A stretch of 64,000 bases of DNA from Bradyrhizobium sp. (GTDB lineage: Bacteria; Pseudomonadota; Alphaproteobacteria; Rhizobiales; Xanthobacteraceae), in assembly GCF_030654605.1 (NCBI RefSeq), contig NZ_JAURXB010000258.1, positions 48,167 to 112,166 of the forward strand. Reading direction: 5' to 3'. Both the position numbers and the translations under genes were made by a program. Below, in pieces: positions 27,102 through 35,101 of the stretch. Every line of letters starts with the position of its first letter. Position 1 is the first letter of the stretch. The notes below the pieces were generated by a model. That model saw only the letters and a program-made list of their open reading frames with translations. It searched no databases and had not been told where the DNA came from.

Positions 27102-27761
27102 CTATTTTTCGAGTTGCTGCTGCAAAGCGCGTACGAACTGGGTCAGGCCGACTCGCCGCGCCCGCTTGAGCCGCTCGGCCTTGAGGATCGACTGCACCTC
27201 CGCAAAGGCTTCGTTCACCTCGTGATTGATGACGATGTAATCATACTCGGCCCAGTGGCTGAGTTCATGACTGGCACGGTCCATCCGGCCGCGGATGACC
27301 TCGGCCGAATCCTGCGCACGGGTCTGGAGCCGTTTCTCGAGGTCCGCGGCCGATGGCGGCAGGATGAACACGCTGACGACGTCCGCACCGGCACCGTCCC
27401 GCAATTGCTGGGTGCCCTGCCAGTCGATGTCGAACAGCACATCGCGTCCTGACGCCAATGCGGCTTCGACCGGCGCGCGCGGCGTGCCGTAGCGATTGTC
27501 GAACACGGTGGCCCATTCGAGCAATTCGTTCTGCTCCACCATCCGTTCGAAGCCCGGCCTGTCGACGAACAGATAATCGCGGCCTTCGACTTCACCGGGC
27601 CGCATCGGCCGGGTAGTGGCCGAAACCGACATTTGCAGCCCGGATACTTTTTCGAGCAGCATGCGCGACAATGTGGTCTTGCCGGCGCCCGACGGCGACG
27701 ACAGCACGAACATCAGTCCGCGCCGCTCAACGCCGTCGAAGCTGTGGCCGCCCGCCGTCAT
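27102..27761 (-). CDS. gmk: guanylate kinase
   Basis: 219 aa from the ATG at 27761, since GGAG lies five bases before it. A GTG at 27767 overlaps the yicC stop as GTGA but would leave no room for the ribosome binding site. It phosphorylates GMP to GDP with ATP. The P-loop SSPSGAGKTTL is at about residues 21-31 and the GMP-binding segments (TTRPMRPGEVEGRDYLF) follow. Last gene of the fabD-to-gmk set; the yicC-gmk pair is conserved. It is convergent with the exported Ala/Pro-rich protein. Confidence 0.97.
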   Translation of the reverse strand: MTAGGHSFDGVERRGLMFVLSSPSGAGKTTLSRMLLEKVSGLQMSVSATTRPMRPGEVEGRDYLFVDRPGFERMVEQNELLEWATVFDNRYGTPRAPVEAALASGRDVLFDIDWQGTQQLRDGAGADVVSVFILPPSAADLEKRLQTRAQDSAEVIRGRMDRASHELSHWAEYDYIVINHEVNEAFAEVQSILKAERLKRARRVGLTQFVRALQQQLEK

Positions 27762-27763
27762 GA

Positions 27764-28651
27764 TCACTCCAGGTTCTGAACCTGTTCGCGGAACTGCTCG
27801 ACCACGTTCTTCATCTCGAGGCCGGTATTGGTCAATTCGAGATCGTTCGACTTGGAGCAGCAGGTATTGACCTCGCGGTTGAATTCCTGCGCCAGAAAAT
27901 CGAGCCGCCGTCCGACCGGTCCGCCCTTGCCGATCATCTCGCGGGCTTGCGAGATATGCGAGGCGATGCGGTCGAGCTCCTCGCGAATATCGGCCTTGGC
28001 TGCGATCATGATCGCTTCCTGACTGAGCCGGTCGGGATCGAAGCGGTCGGAGGTATCGAGCAACGCCGTGATCTGCTCGGCGAGCCGGGCCTTGATCGCC
28101 TCGGGCCTGCGGCCGGGCGCGGCCTCGGCCTTTTTGGCCAGGCGCTCGATCTCATCCATCCGTTGCGACAGGATCTGTCCGAGCGTCACGCCCTCGCGGC
28201 GCCGCATCTCGACGAGGTCGGTCAGCGCCTGCTCGAATGCGACGGCGGCAGCGGCCCTCGCGGCCTTGTCCTCGACCTCGTTGCTCTCGGGCTCGACCAC
28301 CTCGATGACGCCCTTGATCGACAACAGCCCGTCGATGCTCGGCGCCACCGCATCGATCTTGCCGGCCAGTACGCCTGCAACCTTGACGATCGACGCCAGC
28401 ACGTCCTCATTGATACGGATGGTCGAGACCGCGTTGGCACGCTTGACGTTCAAATTGGCGTAGACGGTGCCGCGCGACAGCACTTCGCCGGCGCGCTTCT
28501 TGGCCAGCGCCTCGAGTTCGTCCCAGCCGGGCGGCAGCCGCATGCGCAGGTCAAACCCCTTGGCGTTGACCGACTTCAATTCCCATTCGAACGCGTAGGG
28601 GCCGCTGGCGCCGTGGCTGCGGGCAAAGCCGGTCATGCTCGACAACGCCAT
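27764..28651 (-). CDS. yicC: YicC-family endoribonuclease
   Basis: 295 aa, family length. The N-terminus MALSSMTGFARSHG and the C-terminal QEFNREVNTCCSKSNDLELTN are characteristic of YicC/YloC (PF03755 and DUF1732). The E. coli protein is reported to take part in small-RNA turnover. It follows mltG (105 bp gap) and precedes gmk, overlapping it if the GTG start is used. The protein is acidic, with a helical middle portion. Confidence 0.95.
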   Translation of the reverse strand: MALSSMTGFARSHGASGPYAFEWELKSVNAKGFDLRMRLPPGWDELEALAKKRAGEVLSRGTVYANLNVKRANAVSTIRINEDVLASIVKVAGVLAGKIDAVAPSIDGLLSIKGVIEVVEPESNEVEDKAARAAAAVAFEQALTDLVEMRRREGVTLGQILSQRMDEIERLAKKAEAAPGRRPEAIKARLAEQITALLDTSDRFDPDRLSQEAIMIAAKADIREELDRIASHISQAREMIGKGGPVGRRLDFLAQEFNREVNTCCSKSNDLELTNTGLEMKNVVEQFREQVQNLE

Positions 28652-28756
28652 CGCTTGAATTTCTCCGGGAGTGCAGGTGCGGGATTCGCAAGCCTGAGCT
28701 GCGACATTAAAACGTTTTCGGCCAAAGTGGAATTCGGTTCCGGCGCGGAAACGGCG

Positions 28757-30052
28757 CTAGCGCTGAACCACCGGGGGCGTCGTCGTCGATTGCGCCGCGC
28801 CCTGCCGGGCCGGAGCGGCGGGCGTGGTCGCCGGGGCGGCCGGCGGAGCGGCGCGCACGGGCCTTTTCGGCGCGGCCGGCCTGGTCGTCGTGGCGGTGGG
28901 ATTGGTATCGGCCGGAGCGCCGGCCGCGGCCGGCTGGGCCTCCTCTACGGCCGGTTCGACCGTGTCGTTCTGGATCTGCTTTTCCAGCGCGCGCAGCTTG
29001 ACGACGTTCTTCTGATGCTGGTCGTAGGTTTCGGTAAAGGTGTGGCCGCCGGTGCCGTCGGCGACGAAGAACAGATCGCGCGTGCGCGCCGGATTGGCCG
29101 CGGCCTCCAGCGAGGCGCGCCCGGGATTGGCGATCGGTCCGGGCGGAAGGCCGTCGATCACGTAGGTGTTGTAGGGTGACGGCTGCTGGATTTCCGAGCG
29201 CTTGATCGGCCGGCCCAGCGTTCCCTTGCCGCCGACCAGTCCGTAGATGATGGTCGGATCGGACTGCAGCTTCATTTTCTGCCGCAACCGGTTGACGAAC
29301 ACCGCAGCGACGCGGCTGCGTTCGTCCGCCTTGCCGGTTTCCTTCTCGATGATCGAAGCCAGCGTCACCAGTTGCTCCGGCGACTTGACCGGAATCTCCG
29401 GATTTCGGCGTTCCCAGATTTCCGCCAGTACGCGTTTCTGGGCCTGTTGCATGCGCTGGACCACCTGGTCGCGCGGGGTGCCGCGCGGAAATTTATAGGT
29501 CTCCGGCAGCAAGGTGCCTTCGCGCGGTATTTCCCGGACGGTGCCGGCAAAGATATCGTTGTCGCTGAGGCGGGCGAGGATCTGTTCCGAGGTCAGCCCT
29601 TCCGGAATCGTCACGGCGTGCTGCACGACCTTGCCTTCGACGATGGTGCCGATGACATCGCGCAGACTGGCGTTCTTCTGGAACGAATATTCGCCGGGCT
29701 TCAGTTCCGAGCTTGCCTTCAGCGCGAACACGCCGCCGATGAAGGCCCAGGGATTGACGTCGATCACGCCCTCGCGCTGCAGCACATCGGCGATGTCCCT
29801 TTTTCCGGCCCGCGCCGGAATGTTGACGATCTTGTCTTCCTTCAGCGGACCCGCCGCCTCGATCAACTGCTTGCCATAGACGTAGGCGGCGGCGCCGCCG
29901 ATCATCACCACCAGCACGACGGTGATGATGGCGTTGCCGACAATGACGAACGGATTGCGGGCGCGATCGGACCGCTTCGGCGGCGGCGGAACCTGCTCGG
30001 GCTCCAGCGCGGCGCGCGGGCTACGTGGCGAAATGGGCGGCCTCTCACTCAT
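28757..30052 (-). CDS. mltG: endolytic peptidoglycan transglycosylase MltG
   Basis: 431 aa from the ATG at 30052 (MSERPP), which has AGG eight bases before it. It has a short cytoplasmic Pro-rich leader, one membrane helix (IVGNAIITVVLVVMIGGAAAYVYG), a LysM-like region, and the YceG catalytic domain. The catalytic Glu is in LASIIEKETG, and the SDPTIIYG/NTYVIDGLPPGPIANPG segments are conserved. It cleaves nascent glycan strands in the periplasm. The C-terminal about 75 residues are an Ala/Pro-rich tail without family conservation, probably disordered. It lies in the fabD-G-acpP-fabF-mltG-yicC-gmk order. Confidence 0.94.
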   Translation of the reverse strand: MSERPPISPRSPRAALEPEQVPPPPKRSDRARNPFVIVGNAIITVVLVVMIGGAAAYVYGKQLIEAAGPLKEDKIVNIPARAGKRDIADVLQREGVIDVNPWAFIGGVFALKASSELKPGEYSFQKNASLRDVIGTIVEGKVVQHAVTIPEGLTSEQILARLSDNDIFAGTVREIPREGTLLPETYKFPRGTPRDQVVQRMQQAQKRVLAEIWERRNPEIPVKSPEQLVTLASIIEKETGKADERSRVAAVFVNRLRQKMKLQSDPTIIYGLVGGKGTLGRPIKRSEIQQPSPYNTYVIDGLPPGPIANPGRASLEAAANPARTRDLFFVADGTGGHTFTETYDQHQKNVVKLRALEKQIQNDTVEPAVEEAQPAAAGAPADTNPTATTTRPAAPKRPVRAAPPAAPATTPAAPARQGAAQSTTTPPVVQR

Positions 30053-30150
30053 CGATGCAACCTGAATCCTGTCGGTTTGATCGTGGCCTGGCAAATCACT
30101 GCCATGCCAATGGTATACGCCCAAGTATTCTTTAATTTAGAGCATCTTAT

Positions 30151-30193
30151 AGTTTAGAGCGCGACCGGACGCAAAACCGGCGTCCGGTTTTGC
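30151..30193. repeat. intergenic hairpin after fabF, rhizobial repeat type
   Basis: GCAAAACCGG (30171-30180) and CCGGTTTTGC (30184-30193) form a perfect 10-bp stem with a 3-base loop. It is preceded by TTTAGAGCG (from 30153) which looks like the edge of a dispersed repeat; a similar TTTAGAGCA lies just before at 30137. It sits in the 203-bp gap between mltG and fabF, and could attenuate read-through from fabF. Confidence 0.5.
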
Positions 30194-30255
30194 TGATCGA
30201 GCCCCTGGAGTTATGGCCGAATGCGGCGAAACGGTGGAGTTGCTCTAATCACAGG

Positions 30256-31521
30256 CTAATTGGTCACCCGCTGCACGATCACGGATGCGTTGGTGCCCCC
30301 GAAACCGAACGAATTCGACAGTGCCACATTGATCTCCCGCTTGCGCGGGGTTTGCGGCACGAGGTCGATCGCCGTTTCCACCGACGGGTTATCCAGATTG
30401 ATGGTCGGCGGGGCGACGTTATCGCGAATCGCCAGGATGCTGAAAATGGTCTCGATCGCGCCGGCGGCTCCGAGCAGGTGTCCGGTCGACGATTTGGTCG
30501 ACGACATCGACACCGTGGAAGCGGCGTTGCCCAACAAGCGCTCCACCGCGCCGAGTTCGATTTCGTCGCCGACCTGCGTCGAGGTGCCGTGCGCATTGAT
30601 GTAGTCGATGTCGGAAGCGCTGATTCCGGCGCGCTTCATCGCCGCACTCATGCTGCGGAATGCGCCATCACCGTCGGGCGACGGAGAGGTGATGTGATAG
30701 GCGTCACCGGACAACCCGTAGCCGATCACCTCGGCATAGATCCTGGCGCCGCGGTTTTTCGCGTGCTCGTATTCCTCGAGCACCACGATGCCGGCGCCCT
30801 CTCCCATCACGAAGCCGTCGCGGTCCTTGTCGTAGGGACGCGATGCTTTTTCCGGAGTCTCGTTGAAGCCGGTCGACAGCGCGCGTGAGGCGCAAAATCC
30901 CGCCATCGACAGCCGGCAAATCGGCGATTCCGTGCCGCCCGCCACCATCACGTCGGCGTCGCCGAGCACGATCAGCCGGCTGGCATCGCCGATCGCATGC
31001 GCGCCGGTCGAACACGCCGTGACCACCGAATGGTTGGGGCCCTTGAGGCCGTGCTCGATCGACACATAGCCTGAAGCCAGATTGATCAGGCGGCCGGGAA
31101 TGAAGAACGGGGATACCTTGCGCGGGCCGCGCTCCTTCAGCAGCAACGCGGTGTCGGCAATGCCCGACAGGCCGCCGATCCCGGAGCCGATCATGGTGCC
31201 GGTGGCGCAGCGTTCCTCTTCGGTAGAGGGATGCCAATTGGCGTCATCGAGAGCCTGACGCGCCGCGCACATGGCGAAGACGATGAAGTCGTCGACCTTG
31301 CGCTGATCCTTCGGCTCCATCCACTGGTCGGGATTGAAGGTGCCGCCGCTGCCGTCGCCGCGTGGAATCACGCAGGCGATCCGGCTGGTCAGATCGGACA
31401 CGTCGAACGTGTCGATCTTCCTGGCACCGCTCTCGCTGTTGAGGATGCGCTTCCAGGTCGGCTCGACGCCACAGCCGAGTGGCGTAACCATGCCGAGGCC
31501 CGTGACGACAACCCGCCTCAT
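30256..31521 (-). CDS. fabF: beta-ketoacyl-ACP synthase II FabF
   Basis: 421 aa from the ATG at 31521 (MRRVVVTGLG); a GTG three codons earlier lacks a proper Shine-Dalgarno. It is a condensing enzyme of type II fatty-acid synthesis. The catalytic triad is intact: C170 in VVTACSTG, His in NAHGTST, and His in STGHLLGA. It is downstream of acpP, with 96 bp between them, and it shares the usual fabD-fabG-acpP-fabF order. This is expected to be the elongation enzyme, including for cis-vaccenate. Confidence 0.97.
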   Translation of the reverse strand: MRRVVVTGLGMVTPLGCGVEPTWKRILNSESGARKIDTFDVSDLTSRIACVIPRGDGSGGTFNPDQWMEPKDQRKVDDFIVFAMCAARQALDDANWHPSTEEERCATGTMIGSGIGGLSGIADTALLLKERGPRKVSPFFIPGRLINLASGYVSIEHGLKGPNHSVVTACSTGAHAIGDASRLIVLGDADVMVAGGTESPICRLSMAGFCASRALSTGFNETPEKASRPYDKDRDGFVMGEGAGIVVLEEYEHAKNRGARIYAEVIGYGLSGDAYHITSPSPDGDGAFRSMSAAMKRAGISASDIDYINAHGTSTQVGDEIELGAVERLLGNAASTVSMSSTKSSTGHLLGAAGAIETIFSILAIRDNVAPPTINLDNPSVETAIDLVPQTPRKREINVALSNSFGFGGTNASVIVQRVTN

Positions 31522-31617
31522 ATCCAGCACTCCAGCCCAGTATTCACGGCCAACAACAAGAAACCGGTGGACCGCTCGACCACGGCCCGTCCGGCTTCGT
31601 CGGCACCGCGCGGGGCG

Positions 31618-31857
31618 TCAGCTCTTCGCGTTTTTTTCAAGAAATTTTGTGGCGTCGCCGACCGTCAAAATCGTCTCAGCGGCGTCGTCGGGAATCTCGC
31701 AACCGAATTCCTCTTCGAACGCCATCACCAGCTCGACCGTATCGAGGCTGTCCGCGCCGAGGTCGTCAATGAAGCTCGCGGCATCGACCACTTTTTCGGG
31801 TTCAACACCAAGGTGTTCGACCACAATCTTCTTAACTCGCTCGCCAATCTCACTCAT
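31618..31857 (-). CDS. acpP: acyl carrier protein AcpP
   Basis: 79 aa acidic protein. The phosphopantetheine is carried on S37 in ADSLDT. The sequence [18 protein letters not shown] and the following helices are canonical. It carries the growing acyl chain between FabD, FabF and FabG, which are all encoded nearby. A 310-bp gap separates it from fabG, so it likely has its own promoter and high expression. Confidence 0.98.
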   Translation of the reverse strand: MSEIGERVKKIVVEHLGVEPEKVVDAASFIDDLGADSLDTVELVMAFEEEFGCEIPDDAAETILTVGDATKFLEKNAKS

Positions 31858-32167
31858 CGTTCAACCTCGTGCTTGTTCCATGTGACCCGTCGTCCCCAAG
31901 ACGCTACGGACCATCGTGGTCGTTAAACTTCCTTCGCAATCGCGCATCGTCTTGATTTGCCCCGTCATGTCAGACGAAGGCCCGGCGAACGACGGCAGGC
32001 TCCGCCCCGCCAATATACAGGGATTCAAATTCCTGCAATGGCGTTCTTTGCCCATCCGTTAGTGGTTCGGTTATCATACTTCCCAAGCCTTGACTACAAA
32101 GCCTTGACCACAAGCCTCGATGACAGCCGGAAACCACCCGGGCGGTACATAAGGGCTGGTAACCGGT
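31858..32167. other. 310-bp gap between fabG and acpP
   Basis: No gene seen. It should hold the acpP promoter. It contains a 14-bp tandem repeat: AAGCCTTGACTACA (32085-32098), AAGCCTTGACCACA (32099-32112), then a degenerate third copy to 32125. A T-arm-like segment near 32030 is not part of a tRNA. Confidence 0.6.
32085..32125. repeat. 14-bp tandem repeat, about three copies
   Basis: Two near-identical units (consensus AAGCCTTGACYACA) and a third degenerate unit (AAGCCTCGATGACA) lie head to tail, 43 bp past the fabG stop and 228 bp before the acpP start. It could be a regulator site array or a simple duplication. Confidence 0.7.
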
Positions 32168-32905
32168 TCAAAACATGGCCATTCCGCCGTTGACGTGAAT
32201 CGTCTGTCCGGTCACGTACGCGGCTTCGTTGGAGGCAAGATAGACCGCCGCCGCGGCGATATCTTCGGGCGTTCCCAGCCGCGCCGCAGGAACTTTCGAC
32301 AGGATCATTTCGCGCTGCTTGTCGTTGAGCGCATCCGTCATCGGCGTCTTGATAAATCCCGGCGCGATGCAGTTGGCGGTGACGTTGCGCTTGGCGTATT
32401 CCGCCCCCAGCGTCTTGATCATGCCGATCAGCCCCGCCTTCGACGCGGTGTAATTGCCCTGCCCCGGGTTGCCGGTGACGCCGACGATCGAGGTGATCGC
32501 GATGATGCGGCCGAACCGCTTGCGCATCATCAGCTTGGTCGCGGCGCGGGCGAGGCGGAAGGTCGAGGTCAGGTTGACCTTGATGACCTCGTCCCAGTCC
32601 TCATCGCGCAACTGCACGAACAAATTGTCCTTCGTTATGCCGGCATTGGCGACGAGGATATCGACCTGCCCCATCGCCGCCTCGGCCGCGGGCACCAGGG
32701 CCTCGACTTCGGCGCTGTCGGAAAGGTTGCAGGGCAGCACGTGAACGCGCTCGCCCAACTTGCCGGCGAGGGTGTCCAGCACCTCGCGCCGCGTTCCGGA
32801 AATGGCCACCGTCGCGCCCTGGGCGTGCAACGCCTGGGCGATCGCGTTACCGATGCCGCCGGTCGCGCCGGTGACGAGCGCCGTCCTGCCAGTCAAATCG
32901 AACAT
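32168..32905 (-). CDS. fabG: 3-oxoacyl-ACP reductase FabG
   Basis: 245 aa from the ATG at 32905, with GGGAGGAG upstream; a TTG one codon earlier is unnecessary. It is an NADPH-dependent reductase of fatty-acid synthesis. The TGATGGIGNAIA nucleotide loop, NAG, S139, and Y152-x3-K156 (YTASK) make up the active SDR site. It follows fabD by 30 bp. The C-terminal VTGQTIHVNGGMAMF is the FabG ending. Confidence 0.97.
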   Translation of the reverse strand: MFDLTGRTALVTGATGGIGNAIAQALHAQGATVAISGTRREVLDTLAGKLGERVHVLPCNLSDSAEVEALVPAAEAAMGQVDILVANAGITKDNLFVQLRDEDWDEVIKVNLTSTFRLARAATKLMMRKRFGRIIAITSIVGVTGNPGQGNYTASKAGLIGMIKTLGAEYAKRNVTANCIAPGFIKTPMTDALNDKQREMILSKVPAARLGTPEDIAAAAVYLASNEAAYVTGQTIHVNGGMAMF

Positions 32906-32935
32906 CAAAATCTCCTCCCGGCCACCACCTAATGC

Positions 32936-33889
32936 CTAATGCGATGCGGCCAATGCGTCCTTGGCGCCGGCGATATCGCCGGGGCCGCCCACTGAAATTC
33001 CGACCGCGCCGTCGGCAATGCGCTTGACCAGCCCGCTCAGCACCTTGCCGGCGCCGATCTCGAAAAATCGCGTCACCCCGTGGCTCGCCATGTACGCCAC
33101 CGATTCGCGCCAGCGCACCGTGCCGGTGACCTGTTCGATCAGGCGGCGGCGAATCTCGTCCGGATCGGTAATCGGCGCGGCCAGCACGTTCGAGACCAGC
33201 GGCGACGCCGGTTGCCGGATGGTGACGCCGGCCAGCGCCTCGGCCATGGCCTCGGCCGCCGGCTGCATCAGCCGGCAATGGAACGGCGCCGACACCGGCA
33301 GCAGCAAGGCGCGCTTGGCGCCCCTGGTCTTGGCGATCTCGAGCCCGCGCTCGACCGCGGCCTTGTCACCGGAAATGACGACCTGGCCGCCGCCATTGTC
33401 ATTGGCGGCCTGACAGACCTGACCCTGGGCAGCCTCCTCGGCAACGGCTACTGCCGCCTCATAATCGAGCCCGAGCAGCGCGGCCATGGCCCCGGTCCCC
33501 ACCGGTACCGCCTTCTGCATGGCAAGGCCCCGGATGCGCAGCAGGCGCGCGGTGTCGCTGATGCTGAAGCTGCCGGCCGCCGCCAGCGCGGAATATTCGC
33601 CGAGCGAATGCCCGGCCACGAAGGCGGCATCGCGTCCGACCGAGAAGCCGGCTTCGGTCTCCAGCACCCGCAGGGTAGCGAGCGAGACTGCCATCAGCGC
33701 CGGCTGGGCATTTTCGGTAAGCTGCAGGGTCTCGGCCGGGCCGTCCCAGGTGATGGCGGTCAGTTTCTCCGCCAGCGCCGCGTCGACCTCGTCGAAAACC
33801 GCGCGCGCCGCCGGAAATGCCTCGGCCAGCGCCTTGCCCATGCCGACGGCCTGGGAGCCCTGCCCCGGAAAGGTGAATGCTGCCGTCAT
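32936..33889 (-). CDS. fabD: malonyl-CoA-ACP transacylase FabD
   Basis: 317 aa from the ATG at 33889, with AGGGAG seven bases upstream; the frame runs 16 codons further without homology. It loads malonate on ACP. The nucleophile S95 lies in GHSLGEYSAL, the FPGQGSQ motif starts the protein, and the conserved VSAPFHC contains the catalytic His. First gene of fabD-fabG-acpP-fabF, transcribed away from rpsF; the 349-bp space upstream is shared with the divergent ribosomal operon. Confidence 0.97.
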   Translation of the reverse strand: MTAAFTFPGQGSQAVGMGKALAEAFPAARAVFDEVDAALAEKLTAITWDGPAETLQLTENAQPALMAVSLATLRVLETEAGFSVGRDAAFVAGHSLGEYSALAAAGSFSISDTARLLRIRGLAMQKAVPVGTGAMAALLGLDYEAAVAVAEEAAQGQVCQAANDNGGGQVVISGDKAAVERGLEIAKTRGAKRALLLPVSAPFHCRLMQPAAEAMAEALAGVTIRQPASPLVSNVLAAPITDPDEIRRRLIEQVTGTVRWRESVAYMASHGVTRFFEIGAGKVLSGLVKRIADGAVGISVGGPGDIAGAKDALAASH

Positions 33890-34014
33890 CGGCGCTCCCT
33901 GAACGTACCAAATCCCCAAAGTTGAGCCGAAAGACACCGCGGCGGCCGGTTATGTCAAGCCGCCGGACGGGTTCCCCACCGTGCGACAGGGCCTGCCGAC
34001 CGGAAGGCTTTCCC

Positions 34015-34042
34015 TTGCCATCGCGGCCAAAATCCTTATAAA
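34015..34042 (+). promoter_or_regulatory. candidate promoter of the rpsF operon
   Basis: TTGCCA (34015-34020) and TATAAA (34037-34042) are separated by 16 bp. Both hexamers fit sigma-70 type consensus at four to five of six bases. This leaves a leader of about 190 nt before rpsF. It is the best match in the 348-bp gap between fabD and rpsF, which otherwise holds no gene. Confidence 0.45.
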
Positions 34043-34170
34043 CCGCACCATCCGTGGATCCCGGCCGGGAGCTGAACGGACGGTCTCAGCAATTTCACCT
34101 TCCAGGCGATTTTGATGCGATAGGGCCAGTCGGTCCGTCGTCCCGTGCTTCCGCCTTCTGAGCTTAATCC

Positions 34171-34192
34171 CGAGTCCTTTCCGAAGGTCTCG
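34171..34192 (+). promoter_or_regulatory. leader hairpin upstream of rpsF
   Basis: CGAG-T-CCTT, a UCCG tetraloop, AAGG-T-CTCG forms an 8-bp stem with one central U-U mismatch, about 47 nt before the rpsF ATG. S6/S18-binding leaders that regulate rpsF are known in several bacteria. The position fits, but I cannot confirm the conserved CCG bulge of that motif here. Confidence 0.4.
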
Positions 34193-34238
34193 AAGGGCTT
34201 GCCGCCGGGAACCGCGCCAACACTAGGAAAGGACACCC

Positions 34239-34718
34239 ATGCCTCTTTACGAGCATGTTTTTCTCGCGCGTCAGGATGCGAGCACCCAGCAGGTCGAAGA
34301 ACTGACCACCCAGATGACCGGCATCGTCGAAGGTCTCGGCGGCAAGGTCGTCAAGATGGAAAGCTGGGGCGTACGCTCCCTCACCTACCGGATGAACAAG
34401 AACCGCAAGGCGCACTTCGTGCTGCTCAACATCGACGCCCCCTCGGCGGCGGTCGCCGAAGTCGAGCGGCAGGAGCGAATCAGCGAAGACGTGATCCGCT
34501 ATCTCACCGTTCGCGTCGAAGAGCACGAGGAAGGTCCCTCGGCGATGATGCGCAAGGCCGATCGCGACCGCGATCGCGACGACCGTGGCGGCGGCTTCCG
34601 CGGCGATCGCGAAGGCGGTTTCCGTGGCGATCGTGATGGTGGTGGCGGCGGTGGCTATCGTGGTGATCGTGGTCCGCGCCGTCCGCGTGACGACGCCGAA
34701 GCAGCGGTTGAGGAGTAA
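34239..34718 (+). CDS. rpsF: 30S ribosomal protein S6
   Basis: 159 aa with AGGAAAGGACACCC before the ATG. The first about 95 residues are S6 ([15 protein letters not shown], then [19 protein letters not shown]). The last about 60 residues are an Asp/Arg/Gly-rich tail, with repeats like GGFRGDRE and GGYRGDRG; this extension is far longer than in E. coli and is seen in several Rhizobiales. S6 binds S18 on the platform of the 30S subunit; the rpsR gene follows after five bases. Confidence 0.97.
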   Translation: MPLYEHVFLARQDASTQQVEELTTQMTGIVEGLGGKVVKMESWGVRSLTYRMNKNRKAHFVLLNIDAPSAAVAEVERQERISEDVIRYLTVRVEEHEEGPSAMMRKADRDRDRDDRGGGFRGDREGGFRGDRDGGGGGGYRGDRGPRRPRDDAEAAVEE

Positions 34719-34723
34719 GAATC

Positions 34724-34963
34724 ATGGCTGAAGCTGGTGCACGCCGTCCGTTTTTCCGCCGCCGCAAGACCTGCCCGTTCACGGGTCCCAATGCGCCGAA
34801 GATCGACTACAAGGATTCCAAGCTGCTGATGCGTTACGTTTCCGAGCGCGGCAAGATCGTGCCGAGCCGCATCACCGCCGTTTCCGCCAAGAAGCAGCGT
34901 GAACTCGCCCGCGCCATCAAGCGCTCGCGGTTCCTCGGCCTGCTGCCCTACGTGATCAGGTAA
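34724..34963 (+). CDS. rpsR: 30S ribosomal protein S18
   Basis: 79 aa, the family length in alphaproteobacteria. It starts [19 protein letters not shown], with a conserved CPF, and ends in the basic [14 protein letters not shown]. It forms a heterodimer with S6. It starts five bases after rpsF with TAAGAATC upstream, so the two are co-expressed. A strong hairpin follows its stop within ten bases. Confidence 0.98.
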   Translation: MAEAGARRPFFRRRKTCPFTGPNAPKIDYKDSKLLMRYVSERGKIVPSRITAVSAKKQRELARAIKRSRFLGLLPYVIR

Positions 34964-34972
34964 CAAAACTTT

Positions 34973-35000
34973 CGATCCGCGGCGTCCGCGCCGCGGATCG
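34973..35000 (+). terminator. strong hairpin after rpsR
   Basis: CGATCCGCGGCG (34973-34984), loop TCCG, CGCCGCGGATCG (34989-35000) is a perfect 12-bp stem with a tetraloop, followed by GGTTATCTTC. It is inside the rpsF-rpsR-DUF2232-rplI order, so it may attenuate or process the message rather than end it. Confidence 0.6.
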
Positions 35001-35101
35001 GGTTATCTTCAATATCTTCATAAGGCTTCCGGGTCGTCCGGTCGCCGATGGTTGGGGTTCTCCAGGGAACCTCTAACCGCTCGAAGGGAGCGGGACAGCT
35101 G

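Noticed and set aside
32029..32046. Segment GGGATTCAAATTCCTGC looking like a tRNA T-arm
   Set aside because: No acceptor or anticodon stem pairing is found around it.
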